DNA of 64,000 bases from contig NW_026262679.1 of NCBI RefSeq assembly GCF_021869535.1, forward strand, positions 82,271,143 through 82,335,142, in the 5' to 3' direction. A program made the translations under genes and the position numbers. The notes below the pieces were generated by a model. The model ran no database searches, was not told the origin of the DNA, and was given only the letters and a program-made list of their open reading frames with translations. Source of the stretch: Mytilus californianus (Eukaryota; Mollusca; Bivalvia; Mytilida; Mytilidae). Of this stretch, positions 34,124-46,885 are shown piece after piece; positions within the stretch are counted from its first letter, which is position 1, and each line of letters opens with the position of its first letter.

Positions 34124-34496
34124 TAGGCCTGTTTAAGGGATGTATTATGGTATACCGTTGGTTGTCCGTCCGTCCGTTGTCAACATATCGAACAAAAACT
34201 TTTTAACCAATTTTCATGAAACTTTGGTGAATTGTTTATATCTATTGACGTGAGCTCCCTTTTTATTTTTATAAATTTCAGATTTTACGTTTCCAAGTTG
34301 AGGGATTTTATTCATAAAAAAGGGGGATTTTCCAGTTTTCAGACAACTCGAAAATGCTTTGAGAAGGTTTCATGAAACTTCGGTGACTGGTTTATATCTA
34401 TTTTATTTTTGCTTTTTCTGATATGACATTGAGGAGTTATGGAACTTTATTCATGGAAAAAGTGACATGTGTATCGTGCGCTCATGGTGCAGATGT
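34124..34496 (+). mobile_element. H2 element, short copy
   Basis: Head TTTAAGGGATGTATTATGGTA, then GTCCGTCCGTCCG, AAACTTTGGTGAATTGTTTA, and tail GTGTATCGTGCGCTCATGG plus TGCAGATG. Confidence 0.7.
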
Positions 34497-34699
34497 AACA
34501 GGACGTGGCTTAATTGATAAGTATTGTTTTGAATTAGTACAATCTTCAACATTAGATGGACATCTCTACAAATGAAAAAATATGTGGGATAAAAACAATG
34601 AGATAGTTATAATTATTCAACAATACTAGTTGATATCTAAAGAAGAACATAGTCTTTTCACCAATACAATATTTTGTATTACAAGTAAGGGTGTGCTTA

Positions 34700-36767
34700 G
34701 GAAGCTAACATTTGATTTTTAGGGGGGGGGGGGCTAGGATGAAAAATTTTGTCCTGCATTTTTTAGGTCACCTGGCCCAAAGGGCCAAGTGAGCTTTTCT
34801 CATCACTTGGCGTCCGTCGTCGTTAACTTTTACAAAAATCTTCTCCTCTGAAACTACTAGGCCAAATTTGACCAAACTTGGCCAAAATCATCATTGGGGT
34901 ATCTAGTTTTAAAAATGTGTCCGGTGACCCGGCCAACCAACCAAGATGGCCGCCATGGCTAAAAATAGAACATAGGGGTAAAATGTAGATTTTGGCTTAT
35001 ATCTCTGAAACCAAAGCATTTAGAGCAAATCTGACTGGGTAAATTTGTTTATCAGGTCAAGATCTATCTGCCCTGAAATTTTCAGATGAATCGGACAACC
35101 CGTTGTTGGGTTGCTGCCCCTGAATTGGTAATTTTAAGGAAATTTTGCCGTTTTTGGTTATTATCTTGAATATTATTATAGATAGAGATAAACTGTAAAC
35201 AGCAATAATGTTCAGCAAAGTAAGATCTACAAATAAGTCAATGATCAAAATGGTCAATTGACCCCTTAAGGAGTTATTGCCCTTTATAGTCAATTTTTAA
35301 CCATTTTTCGTAAATTTTTGTAATCTTTTACAAAAATCTTCTCCTCTGAAATTACTAAGACAAATTTAACCAAACTTGTCCACAATCATCATTAGGGTAT
35401 CTAGTTTAAAAAATGTGTCCCATGACCACGCCCACGAACCAAGATGGCCAACATGGCTAAAAAATAGTACATAGGGTAAAATGCAGTTTTTGGCTCATAT
35501 CTCTGAAACCAAAGCATTTAGAGCAAATCTGATGGGATAAAATTGTTCATTAGGTCAAGATCTATATGCCCTGAAATTTTCAAATCAATCAGGCAACATG
35601 TTGTTGGGTTGCTGCCCCTGAATTGGTAATTTTAAGAAAATTTTGCCGTTTTTTGTTATTATCTTGAATATTATTATAGATAGAGATAAACTGTAAACAG
35701 CAATAATGTTCAGCAAAGTAAGATCTACAAATAAGTCAACTTGACCAAAATGGTCAGTTGACCCCTTAAGGAGGTATTGCCCTTTATAGTCAATTTTTAA
35801 CCATTTTTCGTAAATTTTTGTAATCTTTTACAAAAATCTTCTCTCTGAAACTACTAAGACAAATTTAACCAAACTTGTCCACAATCATCATTAGGGTATC
35901 TAGTTTAAAAAATGTGTCCGATGACCCCACCCGCGAACCAAGATGGCCAACATGGCTAAAAAATAGTACATAGGGTAAAATGCAGTTTTTGGCTCATATC
36001 TCTGAAACCAAAGCATTTAGAGCAAATCTGATGAAATAAAATTGTTCATTAGGTCAAGATCTATCTGCCCTGAAATTTTCAAATCAATCAGGCAACACGT
36101 TGTTGGGTTGCTGCCCCTGAATTGGTAATTTTAAGAAAATTTTGCAGCTTTTGGTTATTACCTTGAATATTATTATAGATAGAGATAAACTGTAAACAGC
36201 AATAATGTACAGCAAAGTTAGATCTACAAATAAGTCAACATGACCAAAATTGTCAATTGACCCCTTAAGGAGTTATTGCCCTTTATAGTCAATTTTTTAC
36301 AATTTTCATAAATTTTGTAAATTTTTGAAAATTTTAACAAAATATTTTCCACTGTAACTACCGGGCCAAGTTCATTATAGATCGAGATAATAGTAAGGAG
36401 CAAGAATGTTCAGTAAAGTAAGATCTACAAACACATCACCATCACCAAAACACAATTTTGTCATGAATCCATCTGTGTCCTTTGTTTAATATGCACATAG
36501 ACCAAGGTGGGCGACACAGGCTCTTTAGAGCCTCTAGTTTTATTAGTTGTAATCTCTGTCATGCCTTTTTATTTTTCACTCTATTCGGTCCTGCCTTTTT
36601 TTAAAAGTTTATCCTGACTTTTTTTTACCTAAATTGTCATCCTGACTTTTTTTTTTTTTTGCAAGTGTCTCATCCTGCCTTTTTTTTTTTTTAACTCAAA
36701 ACTCCTGCCTTGCCTATTTTTTTCAAATTTCATCCTAGCCCCCCATAAAAATCAAATGGTAGCTCCC
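34700..36767. mobile_element. ~300-bp TIR element split by an H1 insertion
   Basis: The left end GGAAGCTAACATTTGATTTT pairs with the right end AAAATCAAATGGTAGCTCCC as inverted complements, extending through the poly-G / CCCCCC and CTAGGATGAAA blocks. A TTA duplication flanks it (34697-34699, 36768-36770), fitting a PIF/Harbinger-type MITE. The H1 element at 34765-36538 interrupts it. Confidence 0.75.
34765..36538 (+). mobile_element. H1 element with three ~500-bp repeats
   Basis: Head AGGTCACCTGGCCC..GGGCCAAGTGAGCT. Internal repeats start near 34829, 35331 and 35831 (ACAAAAATCTTCTC). The tail GGTGGGCGACACAGG is followed by the imperfect hairpin GCTCTTTAGAGC. Confidence 0.8.
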
Positions 36768-36774
36768 TTAATAT

Positions 36775-37120
36775 AAATAAGATGTGGTATGAGTGCCAAT
36801 GAGACAACTCTCCATCCAAGTCACAATGTGTAAAAAGTAAACAATTATAGGTCAAAGTACAGCCTTCAACAAGTTATAGGTCAAAGTACAGCCTTCAACA
36901 AGGATCCTTGGCTCACACCGAACAACAAGCTTTAAAGGGTCCCAAAATGACTAGTGTAAAACAATTCAAACAGGAAAACCAACGGTCTAATCCATATAAA
37001 AAATGAGAAACACCTATGGACCACACCAACAAACGACAACCACTGAACAACAGGCTCCTGACTTGGGACAAGTGCATAAAAAATGCAACGGGTTTAAACA
37101 TTTTAACAGGCACCTACCTT
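36775..37120. repeat. Dispersed repeat D1
   Basis: Reverse complement of 4765-4889 plus 6025-6245. Includes GATGTGGTATGAGTGCCAAT, CAGCCTTCAACA (locally duplicated at 36850-36900) and GACAACCACTGAACAACAGG. Confidence 0.75.
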
Positions 37121-37312
37121 CATCCTAGCATGACAATGGGGTGCATTCTTGTTTTAAGTTTACTTGAATTTTATGTACACATGATTCACAGGCATATGAA
37201 TAAAAGGAGATGCGAATCAAAAGTGGAAACAAAAGTAATCCTAAAAAAAAAACTGAACTTACTAGTCCACTCAGTCATGGTCTATTGACTTTTACATAGT
37301 TTACATGTTTTT

Positions 37313-39173
37313 GTCGAGCCTGCAACTTTTGTCGCAGAAAGCTCGACATAGGGATAGTGATCCTGCGGCGGCGTTGGCTAACTTCTTAAAAGCTTTATAT
37401 TTAAGAAGGTGGAAGACCTGGATGCTTCATACTTTGTATATGGATGCCTCATGTTACGAAGTTTCCGTCAGTCACATGTCCTTGATCTCATTTTCATGGT
37501 TCAGTGACTACTTGAAAAAAAAGTTAAGATTTTTTGTAATGTTAAATTCTCTCTTATTATAAGTAATAGGATAACTATGTTTGGTATGTGCATACCTTGC
37601 AAGGTCCTCATGCCCGTCAGACAGTTTTAACTTGACCTCGACCTCGACCTCATTTCATGGATCAGTGAACAAGGTTAAGTTTTGGTGGTCAAGTCCATAT
37701 CTCAGATACTATAAGCAATAGGTCTAGTATATTAGGTGTATGGAAGGACTGTAAGGTGTACATGTCCAACTGGCAGGTGTCATCTGACCTTGACCTCATT
37801 TTCATGGTTCAATGGTTATAGTAAAGTTTTTGTGTTTTGGTCTGTTTTTATACGCCCGTCAATTTTTGACAGGACGTATTATGGTATACAAATGTCCGGT
37901 GTCTGTCCGTCCGTCTGTCTGTCCGGTGTAAACATGTCGCACTGTAACTTGAGAATGACTTATCCAAATTTCATGAAACTTAATATAGTTGTTTCTTATG
38001 ATGGTCAAACGATCTGTATACTTTTTGGTGAAAATAAGATTAAAACTTTTTGAGTTACGGGACTTAGTAACTAAAACAGGTGTGTGTTTTTTTTCACATG
38101 TCACACCGTATCTCAAAAACAATTTATGATTATTGCTTTAAACTTTACACACTTCTTAGTTATATTAATCTTAAGATCTGTATGCTTTTTGGTGATGATT
38201 CAAAATTTTATTTTAGAGATATTGAGTATTTTGTTAAAAAAGGAGGAGGGGTTTTTCACATGTCGTGCCATATCTCAAAAACGATTTATGATTATTGCTT
38301 AAAATTTTTCACTTCTTAGTTATATTAATCTAAAGATCTGTATACTTTTTGGTTTTGATTCAAAATTTTATTTTTGAGATATTGATTTTTTTTTTTTTAA
38401 AAGGGGGGTTTTCACATGTCGCGCCGTATCTCAAAAACATTTTATGATTATTGCTTAAAATTTTACACACTTCTTAGTTATATTAATCTAAAAATCTGTA
38501 TACTTTTTGATTTTGATTCAAAATTTTATTTTAGAGATATTGAGTTTTTTGAAAAAAAAGGGGGTTTTCGCATATGCTGTATGTCAGAAACTATTTATGC
38601 TTATTGCATAAAAATTCACACACACAACGACGGGCGTATCATGCGCTCATGGCGCAGCTGTTTATTCTTATACTGTATGCAATAGGTCTACTATATTTGG
38701 TGTATGGAATGATTGTAAGGTGTACATGTCTAGCTGGCAGGTGTCATCTGACCTTGACCTCATTTTCATGGTTCAGTGGTCAAAGTTAAGTTTTTGAGTT
38801 TTGGTCTATTTTTCTAATACTTTATGCAATAGTTCAACTATATTTGGTGTATGGAAATATTTTATGATCTATATGTCAGTCACACAGGTTTAATATGACC
38901 TTGACCTCATTTTCAAGGTTCATTGCTCAGTGTTAAGTTTTTGTGTTTTGGTCTGTTTTTCTTAAACTATAAGCAATAGGTCAACTATATTTGTTGTATG
39001 GAAGAATTGTTAGCTGTACATGCCTGTCTAGCATGGTTCATTGGTCAATGTTTAGTTTACTTGGTTAATGTCAAGTTTATGTGACAGTTGTAATAAAGCT
39101 TTATATTTAGGACTATCAACATAATATCAATGATTAGTAAAGAAGGCGAGACATTTCAGTGTGTGCACTCTTG
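37313..39173 (+). mobile_element. H5-headed element hosting an H2 copy
   Basis: Head hairpin GTCGAGCCTGCAACTTTTGT...GCTCGAC (37313-37347). ~170-bp internal repeats (ACCTTGACCTCATTTTCATG). Tail GGCGAGACATTTCAGTGTGT with a small hairpin AGTGTGTGCACT. Interrupted at 37850-38665. Confidence 0.7.
37850..38665 (+). mobile_element. H2 element, complete
   Basis: Head ATACGCCCGTCAATTTTTGAC...GACGTAT. Four internal repeats of about 120-150 bp. Tail GACGGGCGTATCA then the hairpin TGCGCTCATGGCGCA. The head TACGCCCGTC is the exact inverted complement of the tail GACGGGCGTA. Inserted in the T tract of GGTCTGTTTTT. Confidence 0.8.
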
Positions 39174-39784
39174 TTATGATATCAGTTTAAGGGGAACAAT
39201 TTATGGTTAGCTGATGATGATTGGTATGCAGTTATATCAGCATAGGAGCATCCCTTCAGTCATGTTGAAAATTTTACATAGTTATACATGTCAACATTTG
39301 TGATTAAGTCAGTTTAAAGGTAACCGCTTAAAATATGTCAATGATATTTGGTATGCAGTTAATTAGCATTGGCACATCTCATTTCCATGTAGACGATTTG
39401 GCCATGCCCTCTCTCAGTCGTGATCTTTTACCTGAAAGTTTTGCCTATTTTACATGTATTCGATTGTGATAAGTATAAAAAATAAGATGTGGTAGAGAAC
39501 CATTAGTGGTTGTTCTGATATTTGGTATGCATATATATATATATATATATACAGTGGCACATCTCATTTCTATGGAGATGATTTGTCTCTGTCCCCTCAG
39601 TCATGGTCTATTTATTGAATATTTGCATAGTTTACATGTTAAATTTTATTGTTAAATCAGTTTAGGATAAACCACTATTATTAAGTCAATGATATTTGGT
39701 GTGCAGTTGTATAAAAATTTGCAATTTCATTTCCATGGAGATAATATGGCCCTTGTTCATTGACTTTGTAACTTTTCATATGAA

Positions 39785-40085
39785 AATAAAGAGATGTGAT
39801 TATGATTGCCAATGAGAACTATCCACCCAAGTTCAAATGATGCAGCTGTTGGCAATTATAGGCAACTGTATGACCTTCAACAATGAGAAAACCCCATACC
39901 ATATAGTCTGCTTTAAAAGGCCCCAACATGAAAAATATGAAACAATTTAATTGAGAAAACTAAAGGACTAATTTTATTACAACAATTTACGAAAAGCAAA
40001 TATGACAAAACGTGAACCAACGACAACCACTGAACTACAGGCTCCTGACTTCAGACAGGCACATATTGAATGTTGCAGGGTTAAA
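39785..40085. repeat. Dispersed repeat D1 fragment
   Basis: Diverged copy of 36775-37120 in the same orientation (GCCAATGAGAACTATCCACC, CGACAACCACTGAACTACAG), splitting H4-type text. Confidence 0.65.
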
Positions 40086-40519
40086 TATGTTTGCATAGTT
40101 TACATGTATAAATTTGTTTCGGTTAGTTTAATGGGAAAGACTTATAAGTCAATGGTATTTGGTATGCGGTGTAATTAGCATTGGCATTTCTCGTTTCCAT
40201 GGAGGACGGAGGTTATTTGACCTGCACCTTCAATCATGGATCATTTGCATTGTTTGTTTGATATATTACTTTTTTAATTTTTTTTACTTCATAGTTTCAT
40301 AAGCATGGTCAATCTCAATCTTTCACAGAGAATTTGATTTGCAGTCATAGCAAATAGATATCCCATAATAGTTCAGGCCCTGCATAAAGGATATGGGAGC
40401 CCTGTAGTATTCACTTGGTCCGTCCGTCTGTCAACTATGTTTGTTAACGCAAAACCTCCAAAAGTAGGTAAAGAGGTCAATGATATTTTGCACTGTATAC
40501 CTGCATATTATTTTTTTTG

Positions 40520-43500
40520 AGCTCACCTGGCTCGAAGGGTCAAGTGAGCCTTGCTCATAACTTGGCGTCTGCTGTCCGTCGTCGTCGTCCGTTGTCGTCG
40601 TCGTTCAACTTTTTATATTTTAAACTTCTAGAGATCCACTGAATGGATTGAAACCAAACGTGGCATGAATGTTCCTTATGAGGTGCTGACCAAATGTTGT
40701 TACTTTGTAGCTGATCCATCATCCAAAATGGCCGCCTGCTGGGGACTTCGTTTAACATAGGACCCTATGGGAAAAACATACAAATGTCTTCTTTTAGAGA
40801 ACCACTAAATAGAATGGAATAAAACATGGCATGAATGTTCCTTATGAGGTGCTGACCAAGTGTAGTAACTTTGTAGGCGATCAATCATCAAAGATGGCTA
40901 CCAGCAGGGGACTTCGTTTAAGAAAGGACCATAAGGACAATACATACAAATGTCTTCTTTTAGAGAACAATTGAATGGAATGAAACCAAACATGGCATGA
41001 ATGTTCCTCATGAGGTGCTGACTAAGTGTTCTTACTTTGAAGCCGATTCATCATCCAAGATGGCCGCCAGAGAGGGACTTAGTTTAACATAGTACCCTAT
41101 GGGAAATACATACAAATGTATATCTAAAAATTTATATCTAAATGTCTTCTTTTAGAGAACCACTTAAAGGAATGAAATATAACATGGCATGAATGTTCCT
41201 TATGAGGTGCTGACCAAGTGTTGTAACTTTGAAGGCGATCCATCATCCAAGATGACTGCCAACGGGGGACTTCGATTAACATAGGACCCTATTGACAATA
41301 CATACAAATGTCTTCTTTTAGAGAACCACTAAATGGAATTAAATAAAACATGGCATGGATGTTCCTTATGAGTTGCTGAACAAGTGTAGTAACTTCGTAG
41401 GCGATCCATCATCCAAGATGGCCGCCAGAGGCGGACTTCGTTTAACATAGGACCCTATGGACAATACATACAAATGTCTTCTTTTAGAGAACCACTGAAT
41501 GGAATGAAACCAAACATGGCATAAATGTTCCTTATGAAATGCTGAACAAGTATTGTTACTTTGCAGCTGATCCATCATCCAAGATGGCCGCCAGAGAGGG
41601 ACTTATCTTAACATAGGACCCTATGGGAAATACATACAAATGTCTTCTTTTAGAGAACCACCAAATGGAATGAAATAAAACATGGCATGAATGTTCCTTA
41701 TGAGGTGCTGAACAAGTGTTGTAACTTCGTAGGCGATCCATCATCTAAGATGGCCGCCAGCGGCGGACTTTGTTTAACATAGGACCCTATGGGAAATACA
41801 TACAAATGTCTTCTTTTAGAGAACCACTGAATGGAATGAAATAAAACATGGCATGAATGTTCTTTATGAGGTGCTGACCAAGTGTAGTAACTTTGTAGGC
41901 GATCATTCATCAAAGATAGCTGCCAGCAGGGGACTTCGTTTAAGAAAGGACCATATGGACAATACATACAAATGTCTTCTTTTAGAGAACCATTGAAAGG
42001 AATGAAACCAAACATGGCATGAATGTTCCTCATGAGGTGCTGACCAAGTGTTCTTACTTTGAAGCCGATCCATCATCCAAGATGGCCGCCTGCTGGGGAC
42101 TTCGTTTAACATAGGACCCTATGGGAAAAACATACAAATGTCTTCTTTTAGAGAACCACTAAATAGAATGGAATAAAACATGGCATGAATGTTCCTTATG
42201 AGGTGCTGACCAAGTGTAGTAACTTTGTAGGCGATCAATCATCAAAGATGGCTACCAGCAGGGGACTTCGTTTAAGAAAGGACCATAAGGACAATACATA
42301 CAAATGTCTTCTTTTAGAGAACAATTGAATGGAATGAAACCAAACATGGCATGAATGTTCCTCATGAGGTGCTGACTAAGTGTTCTTACTTTGAAGCCGA
42401 TTCATCATCCAAGATGGCCGCCAGAGAGGGACTTAGTTTAACATAGTACCCTATGGGAAATACATACAAATGTATATCTAAAAATTTATATCTAAATGTC
42501 TTCTTTTAGAGAACCACTTAAAGGAATGAAATATAACATGGCATGAATGTTCCTTATGAGGTGCTGACCAAGTGTTGTAACTTTGAAGGCGATCCATCAT
42601 CCAAGATGACTGCCAACGGGGGACTTCGATTAACATAGGACCCTATTGACAATACATACAAATGTCTTCTTTTAGAGAACCACTAAATGGAATTAAATAA
42701 AACATGGCATGGATGTTCCTTATGAGTTGCTGAACAAGTGTAGTAACTTCGTAGGCGATCCATCATCCAAGATGGCCGCCAGAGGCGGACTTCGTTTAAC
42801 ATAGGACCCTATGGACAATACATACAAATGTCTTCTTTTAGAGAACCACTGAATGGAATGAAACCAAACATGGCATAAATGTTCCTTATGAAATGCTGAA
42901 CAAGTATTGTTACTTTGCAGCTGATCCATCATCCAAGATGGCCGCCAGAGAGGGACTTATCTTAACATAGGACCCTATGGGAAATACATACAAATGTCTT
43001 CTTTTAGAGAACCACCAAATGGAATGAAATAAAACATGGCATGAATGTTCCTTATGAGGTGCTGAACAAGTGTTGTAACTTCGTAGGCGATCCATCATCT
43101 AAGATGGCCGCCAGCGGCGGACTTTGTTTAACATAGGACCCTATGGGAAATACATACAAATGTCTTCTTTTAGAGAACCACTGAATGGAATGAAATAAAA
43201 CATGGCATGAATGTTCTTTATGAGGTGCTGACCAAGTGTAGTAACTTTGTAGGCGATCATTCATCAAAGATAGCTGCCAGCAGGGGACTTCGTTTAAGAA
43301 AGGACCATATGGACAATACATACAAATGTCTTCTTTTAGAGAACCATTAAAAGGAATGAAACCAAACATGGCATGAATGTTCCTCATGAGGTGCTGACCA
43401 AGTGTTCTTACTTTGAAGCCGATCCATCATCCAAGATGGCCGCCAGAGAGGGACTTAGTTTAACATAGTACCCTATGGGAAATACATACAAATGTCTTCT

Positions 43501-45003
43501 TTAAGAGAACCACTTAATGGAATGAAATAAAACATGGCATGAATGTTCCTTATGAGGTACTGACCAAGTGTTGTAACTTTGAAGGCGATCCATCATCCAA
43601 GATGACTGCCAGCGGGGGACTTCGTTTAACATAGGACCCTATTGACAATTCATACAAATGTCTTCTTTTAAAGAACCACTGAATGGAATGAAAGCAAACA
43701 TGGCATGCAGGTCTTTATGAGGTGCTGACCTAGTGTTGTTACTTTGAAGATGATCCATCATCTAAGATGGCCGCCAGAGAGGGACTTAGCTTAACATAGG
43801 ACCCTACATGGGAAATACATACAAATGTCTTCTTTTAGAGAACCACTAAATGGAATGAAATTAAACATGGCATGGATGTTCCTTATGAGTTTCTGAACAA
43901 GTGTAGTAACTTCGTAGGCGATCCATCATCCAAGATGGCCGCCAGAGGCGGACTTCGTTTAACATAGGACCCTATGGACAATACATACAAATGTCTTCTT
44001 TTAGAGAACCACTGAATGGAATGAAACCAAACATCGCATAAATGTTCCTTATGAGATGCTGAACAAGTATTGTTACTTTGCAGCTGATCCATCATCCAAG
44101 ATGGCCGCCAGAGAGGGACTTAGCTTAACATAGGACCCTATGGGAAATACATACAAATGTCTTCTTTTAGAGAACCACCAAATGGAATGAAATAAAACAT
44201 GGCATGAATGTTCCTAATGAGGTGCTGAACAAGTGTTGTAACTTCGTAGGCGATCCATCATCCAAGATGGCCGCCAGCGGCGGACTTTGTTTAACATAGG
44301 ACCCTATGAGAAATACATACAAATGTCTTCTTTTAGAGAACCACTGAATGGAATGAAATAAAACATGGCATGAATGTTCTTTATGAGGTGCTGAACTGTT
44401 GTAACTTTGTAGGCGATCAATCATCCAAGATGACCGCCAGCAGGGACTTCGTATAAGATAGGACCCTATCGGAAATACATATAAATGTTTTCTTTTACAG
44501 AACCACTGAATGGAATGAAACCAAACATGGCATGAATGTTCCGAATGAGGTGCTGGCCAAGTGCTGTTACTTTGTAGCCAATCAATCATCCAAGATGGCT
44601 GCCAGCGGGGAACTTAGTTTAACAAAGGACCCTATGTGAAATACAAACTAAAGTCTTCTTTTGAAGAACCACTGAATGGAATGAAACCAAACATGGCATG
44701 AATGTTCCTTATGAGGTGCTGACCAAGTGTTGTTACCTTGTTGCAAATCCATCAACCAAGATGGCTGCCAACGGGGGATTTATTTTAACAAAGGACCATA
44801 TGGGGAAAATATACAAATGCCTTCTTCTAGAAAACCATTTGCCATTGTCCTTATAAAGTCATTTTCTACAATTTCAATGAATTTATTGGTAATTTCTGAT
44901 ATTAAACCAAATTTGGCCTCAATCATTATTAGGGTATCTGTTATGATTTTAATCTATTTTTACATGATTTCCAAAAACAAAGTAGAATCAGATGAGCGAC
45001 ACA
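40520..45003 (+). mobile_element. Expanded H1-family element
   Basis: Head AGCTCACCTGGCTCGAAGG..TCAAGTGAGC then CTTGGCGTCTGCTGTCCGTC. The tail is weak: ACATGATTTCC and CAGATGAGCGACAC near 44985-45003. The interior is almost entirely a minisatellite of ~167-bp units, far more copies than the two or three ~500-bp repeats of the other H1 elements here. Confidence 0.65.
40610..44830. repeat. ~167-bp minisatellite array with 1354-bp duplication
   Basis: About 25 units with consensus pieces AAATGTCTTCTTTTAGAGAA, AACATGGCATGAATGTTCCT and CATCCAAGATGGCCGCC. Bases ~40737-42090 recur nearly unchanged at 42091-43444 (offset 1354, about eight units). Minus-strand frames of 60-140 codons here are repeat artefacts. 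Confidence 0.9.
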
Positions 45004-46630
45004 TACATGCATTAAACGTCTTACTTACAGCAGGTGTTTTCAGTTGGGATTTCTTATTTCGGTTGTAATAACTCACCAAAGATATCAGTCTTATAATTTG
45101 GTATGCCAGACATAAGACTCATCAGCGGCGCTCGAATAAAAACAGTTGTCATCAACACAGTAACACTGTAAACAATGAATTGTTTGCTGTAAATCACACA
45201 AGACATTTTTTGATGCTTATGTTTTCTGTAATTCGCCAAAAATTAATGTAGTTTTGATCAAAAGGGCCACCAATTTTGTAAATTTCTTACTTTCCAAACA
45301 ACAGGGAACATCGATTAGTTGTTGGCGTATCGTCCATTGACAAAAAAGGAAAGAAAAATACTTGAATAAATAAAATGAACAAACTAATCATCATGGTGCG
45401 TGTATTTCTGGGACATTTCTGAACACAATGAGTGGAAACCAGTTTCTCCTTTGAATACACTGCGTAGGGTCGCTTGGAGTTGAGGAGAAAAAAGGTGAAT
45501 GAAACGAGGACCTGATATCCTTCATCAAATTTTTAAGTTAAGTGAGACCTATATATATCTGTACTAGATTTAAATAATTCTAGATATATGAAAGTATTAT
45601 TTTTAAGCAAAACCATTCATACGGTCTTCCTCTTTCCTTGTTTGTCATTCCTTTGTCGGTCTTTCCTTGGAATACATGTTTTATTAATTTGATGTGTCTA
45701 CATTTTGTCTAAATTTGTAGGACTATTAGTCATTAATATTGCATATGATATTAATATTTTTGTTTATACTAGTCCGAGGATGAAGAGCCGTACAGTACAA
45801 TACCAACTTTTGTGATCGAATTCAAAGTCCTCTCAGTCTTAGTTTTTCCTTATGAACGGCGTTCCACTAGGATGGGAAGGAGGATTTAACGCATACGCAT
45901 GATACCACATAGGAATTTCTAAGTTAAGATTCTGTGGTTGACTCTTTCAACATAAATTCGTAACTACTAAGGAGGCTATCATTTTAGATTATTTTATCTT
46001 CTTTGTAGCTACTAATACATCTTCCTTTTGTATGTTAACAGATCTTACCAATCTCCATGCCACAGTAAGACGAAGGAAATCCATGTTTTATTCCACTTCT
46101 TTATTAGGGACATCAAAAGATCCATGTAAGATAAAAAAAAGATTAATTCACATAGAAGGGGGGGGGGGGGGGTCAGACTTGCAGCACGTTTTGTTATCCT
46201 ACATTTGGGGTTAAAGAAATACATATGACTGATTTGATTGATTGTTGGTTGCTTGAAAGTTCAATCCTAAATGTGTTTGGACCTTTCATGAAAAAAAAAG
46301 ATAATAAATTGTACAGGATATTCATTCTCACCAAAAGTACTAGGATAATAATTCGTCCCGATCAACCCTTATTACAGGACCTACCTGTTTCATGAAATGT
46401 TAATTTGTTCTTGTCTGGAACTTCCATAAAATATTTGTCACTGGACGTTAAGCAAATAACAATCAATCATTGTTTAGGAAACACCACTAAAATGCATTTA
46501 AAAACGTTCTTACAAAGCATATGCCTATACCAGTTAATCAATATTTTCCAAATTAAGTTACACAGGGAGTGGGGAGGGGGATTCAGGAAAAATCTATGTG
46601 AATTAAATTTTTTTTTCCTCCATTGAAATT
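45004..46630. other. Non-coding stretch with repeat fragments
   Basis: Around 45060-45150 there is a dispersed-repeat fragment (TATGCCAGACATAAGACTCA, TCAGCGGCGCTCG). A poly-G run sits at ~46160. A D2-like piece lies at ~46240-46480 (GATTGATTGTTGGTTGC, CACTGGACGTTAAGCAAA). No gene recognised. Confidence 0.5.
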
Positions 46631-46639
46631 TTGATGTTG

Positions 46640-46760
46640 TCCCTTACCGTATATCGGGGTTTTTTTTCGCAGATGTAAAATTTCTCGATTAAGGGGCAAC
46701 AAAGTTTACAAAAAATTTTGGCGGTTTTTATTTTGGCCGATTCTTAATTCCCAATTAGAT
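46640..46760. repeat. Dispersed repeat fragment (ACCGTATATCGG)
   Basis: TTACCGTATATCGGGG followed by repeated TTTTGGCCGAT motifs. I have a general memory of this motif as common in mussel DNA. No terminal structure is visible. Confidence 0.4.
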
Positions 46761-46885
46761 ATTTTGGCCGATACTGAAATGGTAGCAGTAAAGTTGTAAA
46801 AATTGACAAAAAGAATACAGTGAAACATATCTTTGCTGTAGTTCTGTATGAATACATGTACAAGAAATTGAAAGAAATAATTATT

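Larger units (their letters stand above)
37264..40390 (+). mobile_element. H4-type element, heavily interrupted
   Basis: Pieces at ~37264-37312, ~39175-39784 and ~40086-40390 carry the same internal text as the H4 copy at 21127 (GATATTTGGTATGCAGTT, TCAGTCATGGTC, ACATAGTTTACATG). They are split by the element at 37313 and by a D1 repeat at 39785. An (AT)n tract lies at 39531-39552. Both termini are lost or unclear. Confidence 0.6.

Noticed and set aside
41366-44589. Many minus-strand open frames of 60-140 codons with recurring HKEHSCHVWFHSIQWFSKRR-like peptides
   Set aside because: They repeat with the ~167-bp minisatellite unit and its 1354-bp duplication. The peptide identity simply reflects DNA repetition; no domain, start context or splice structure is present.
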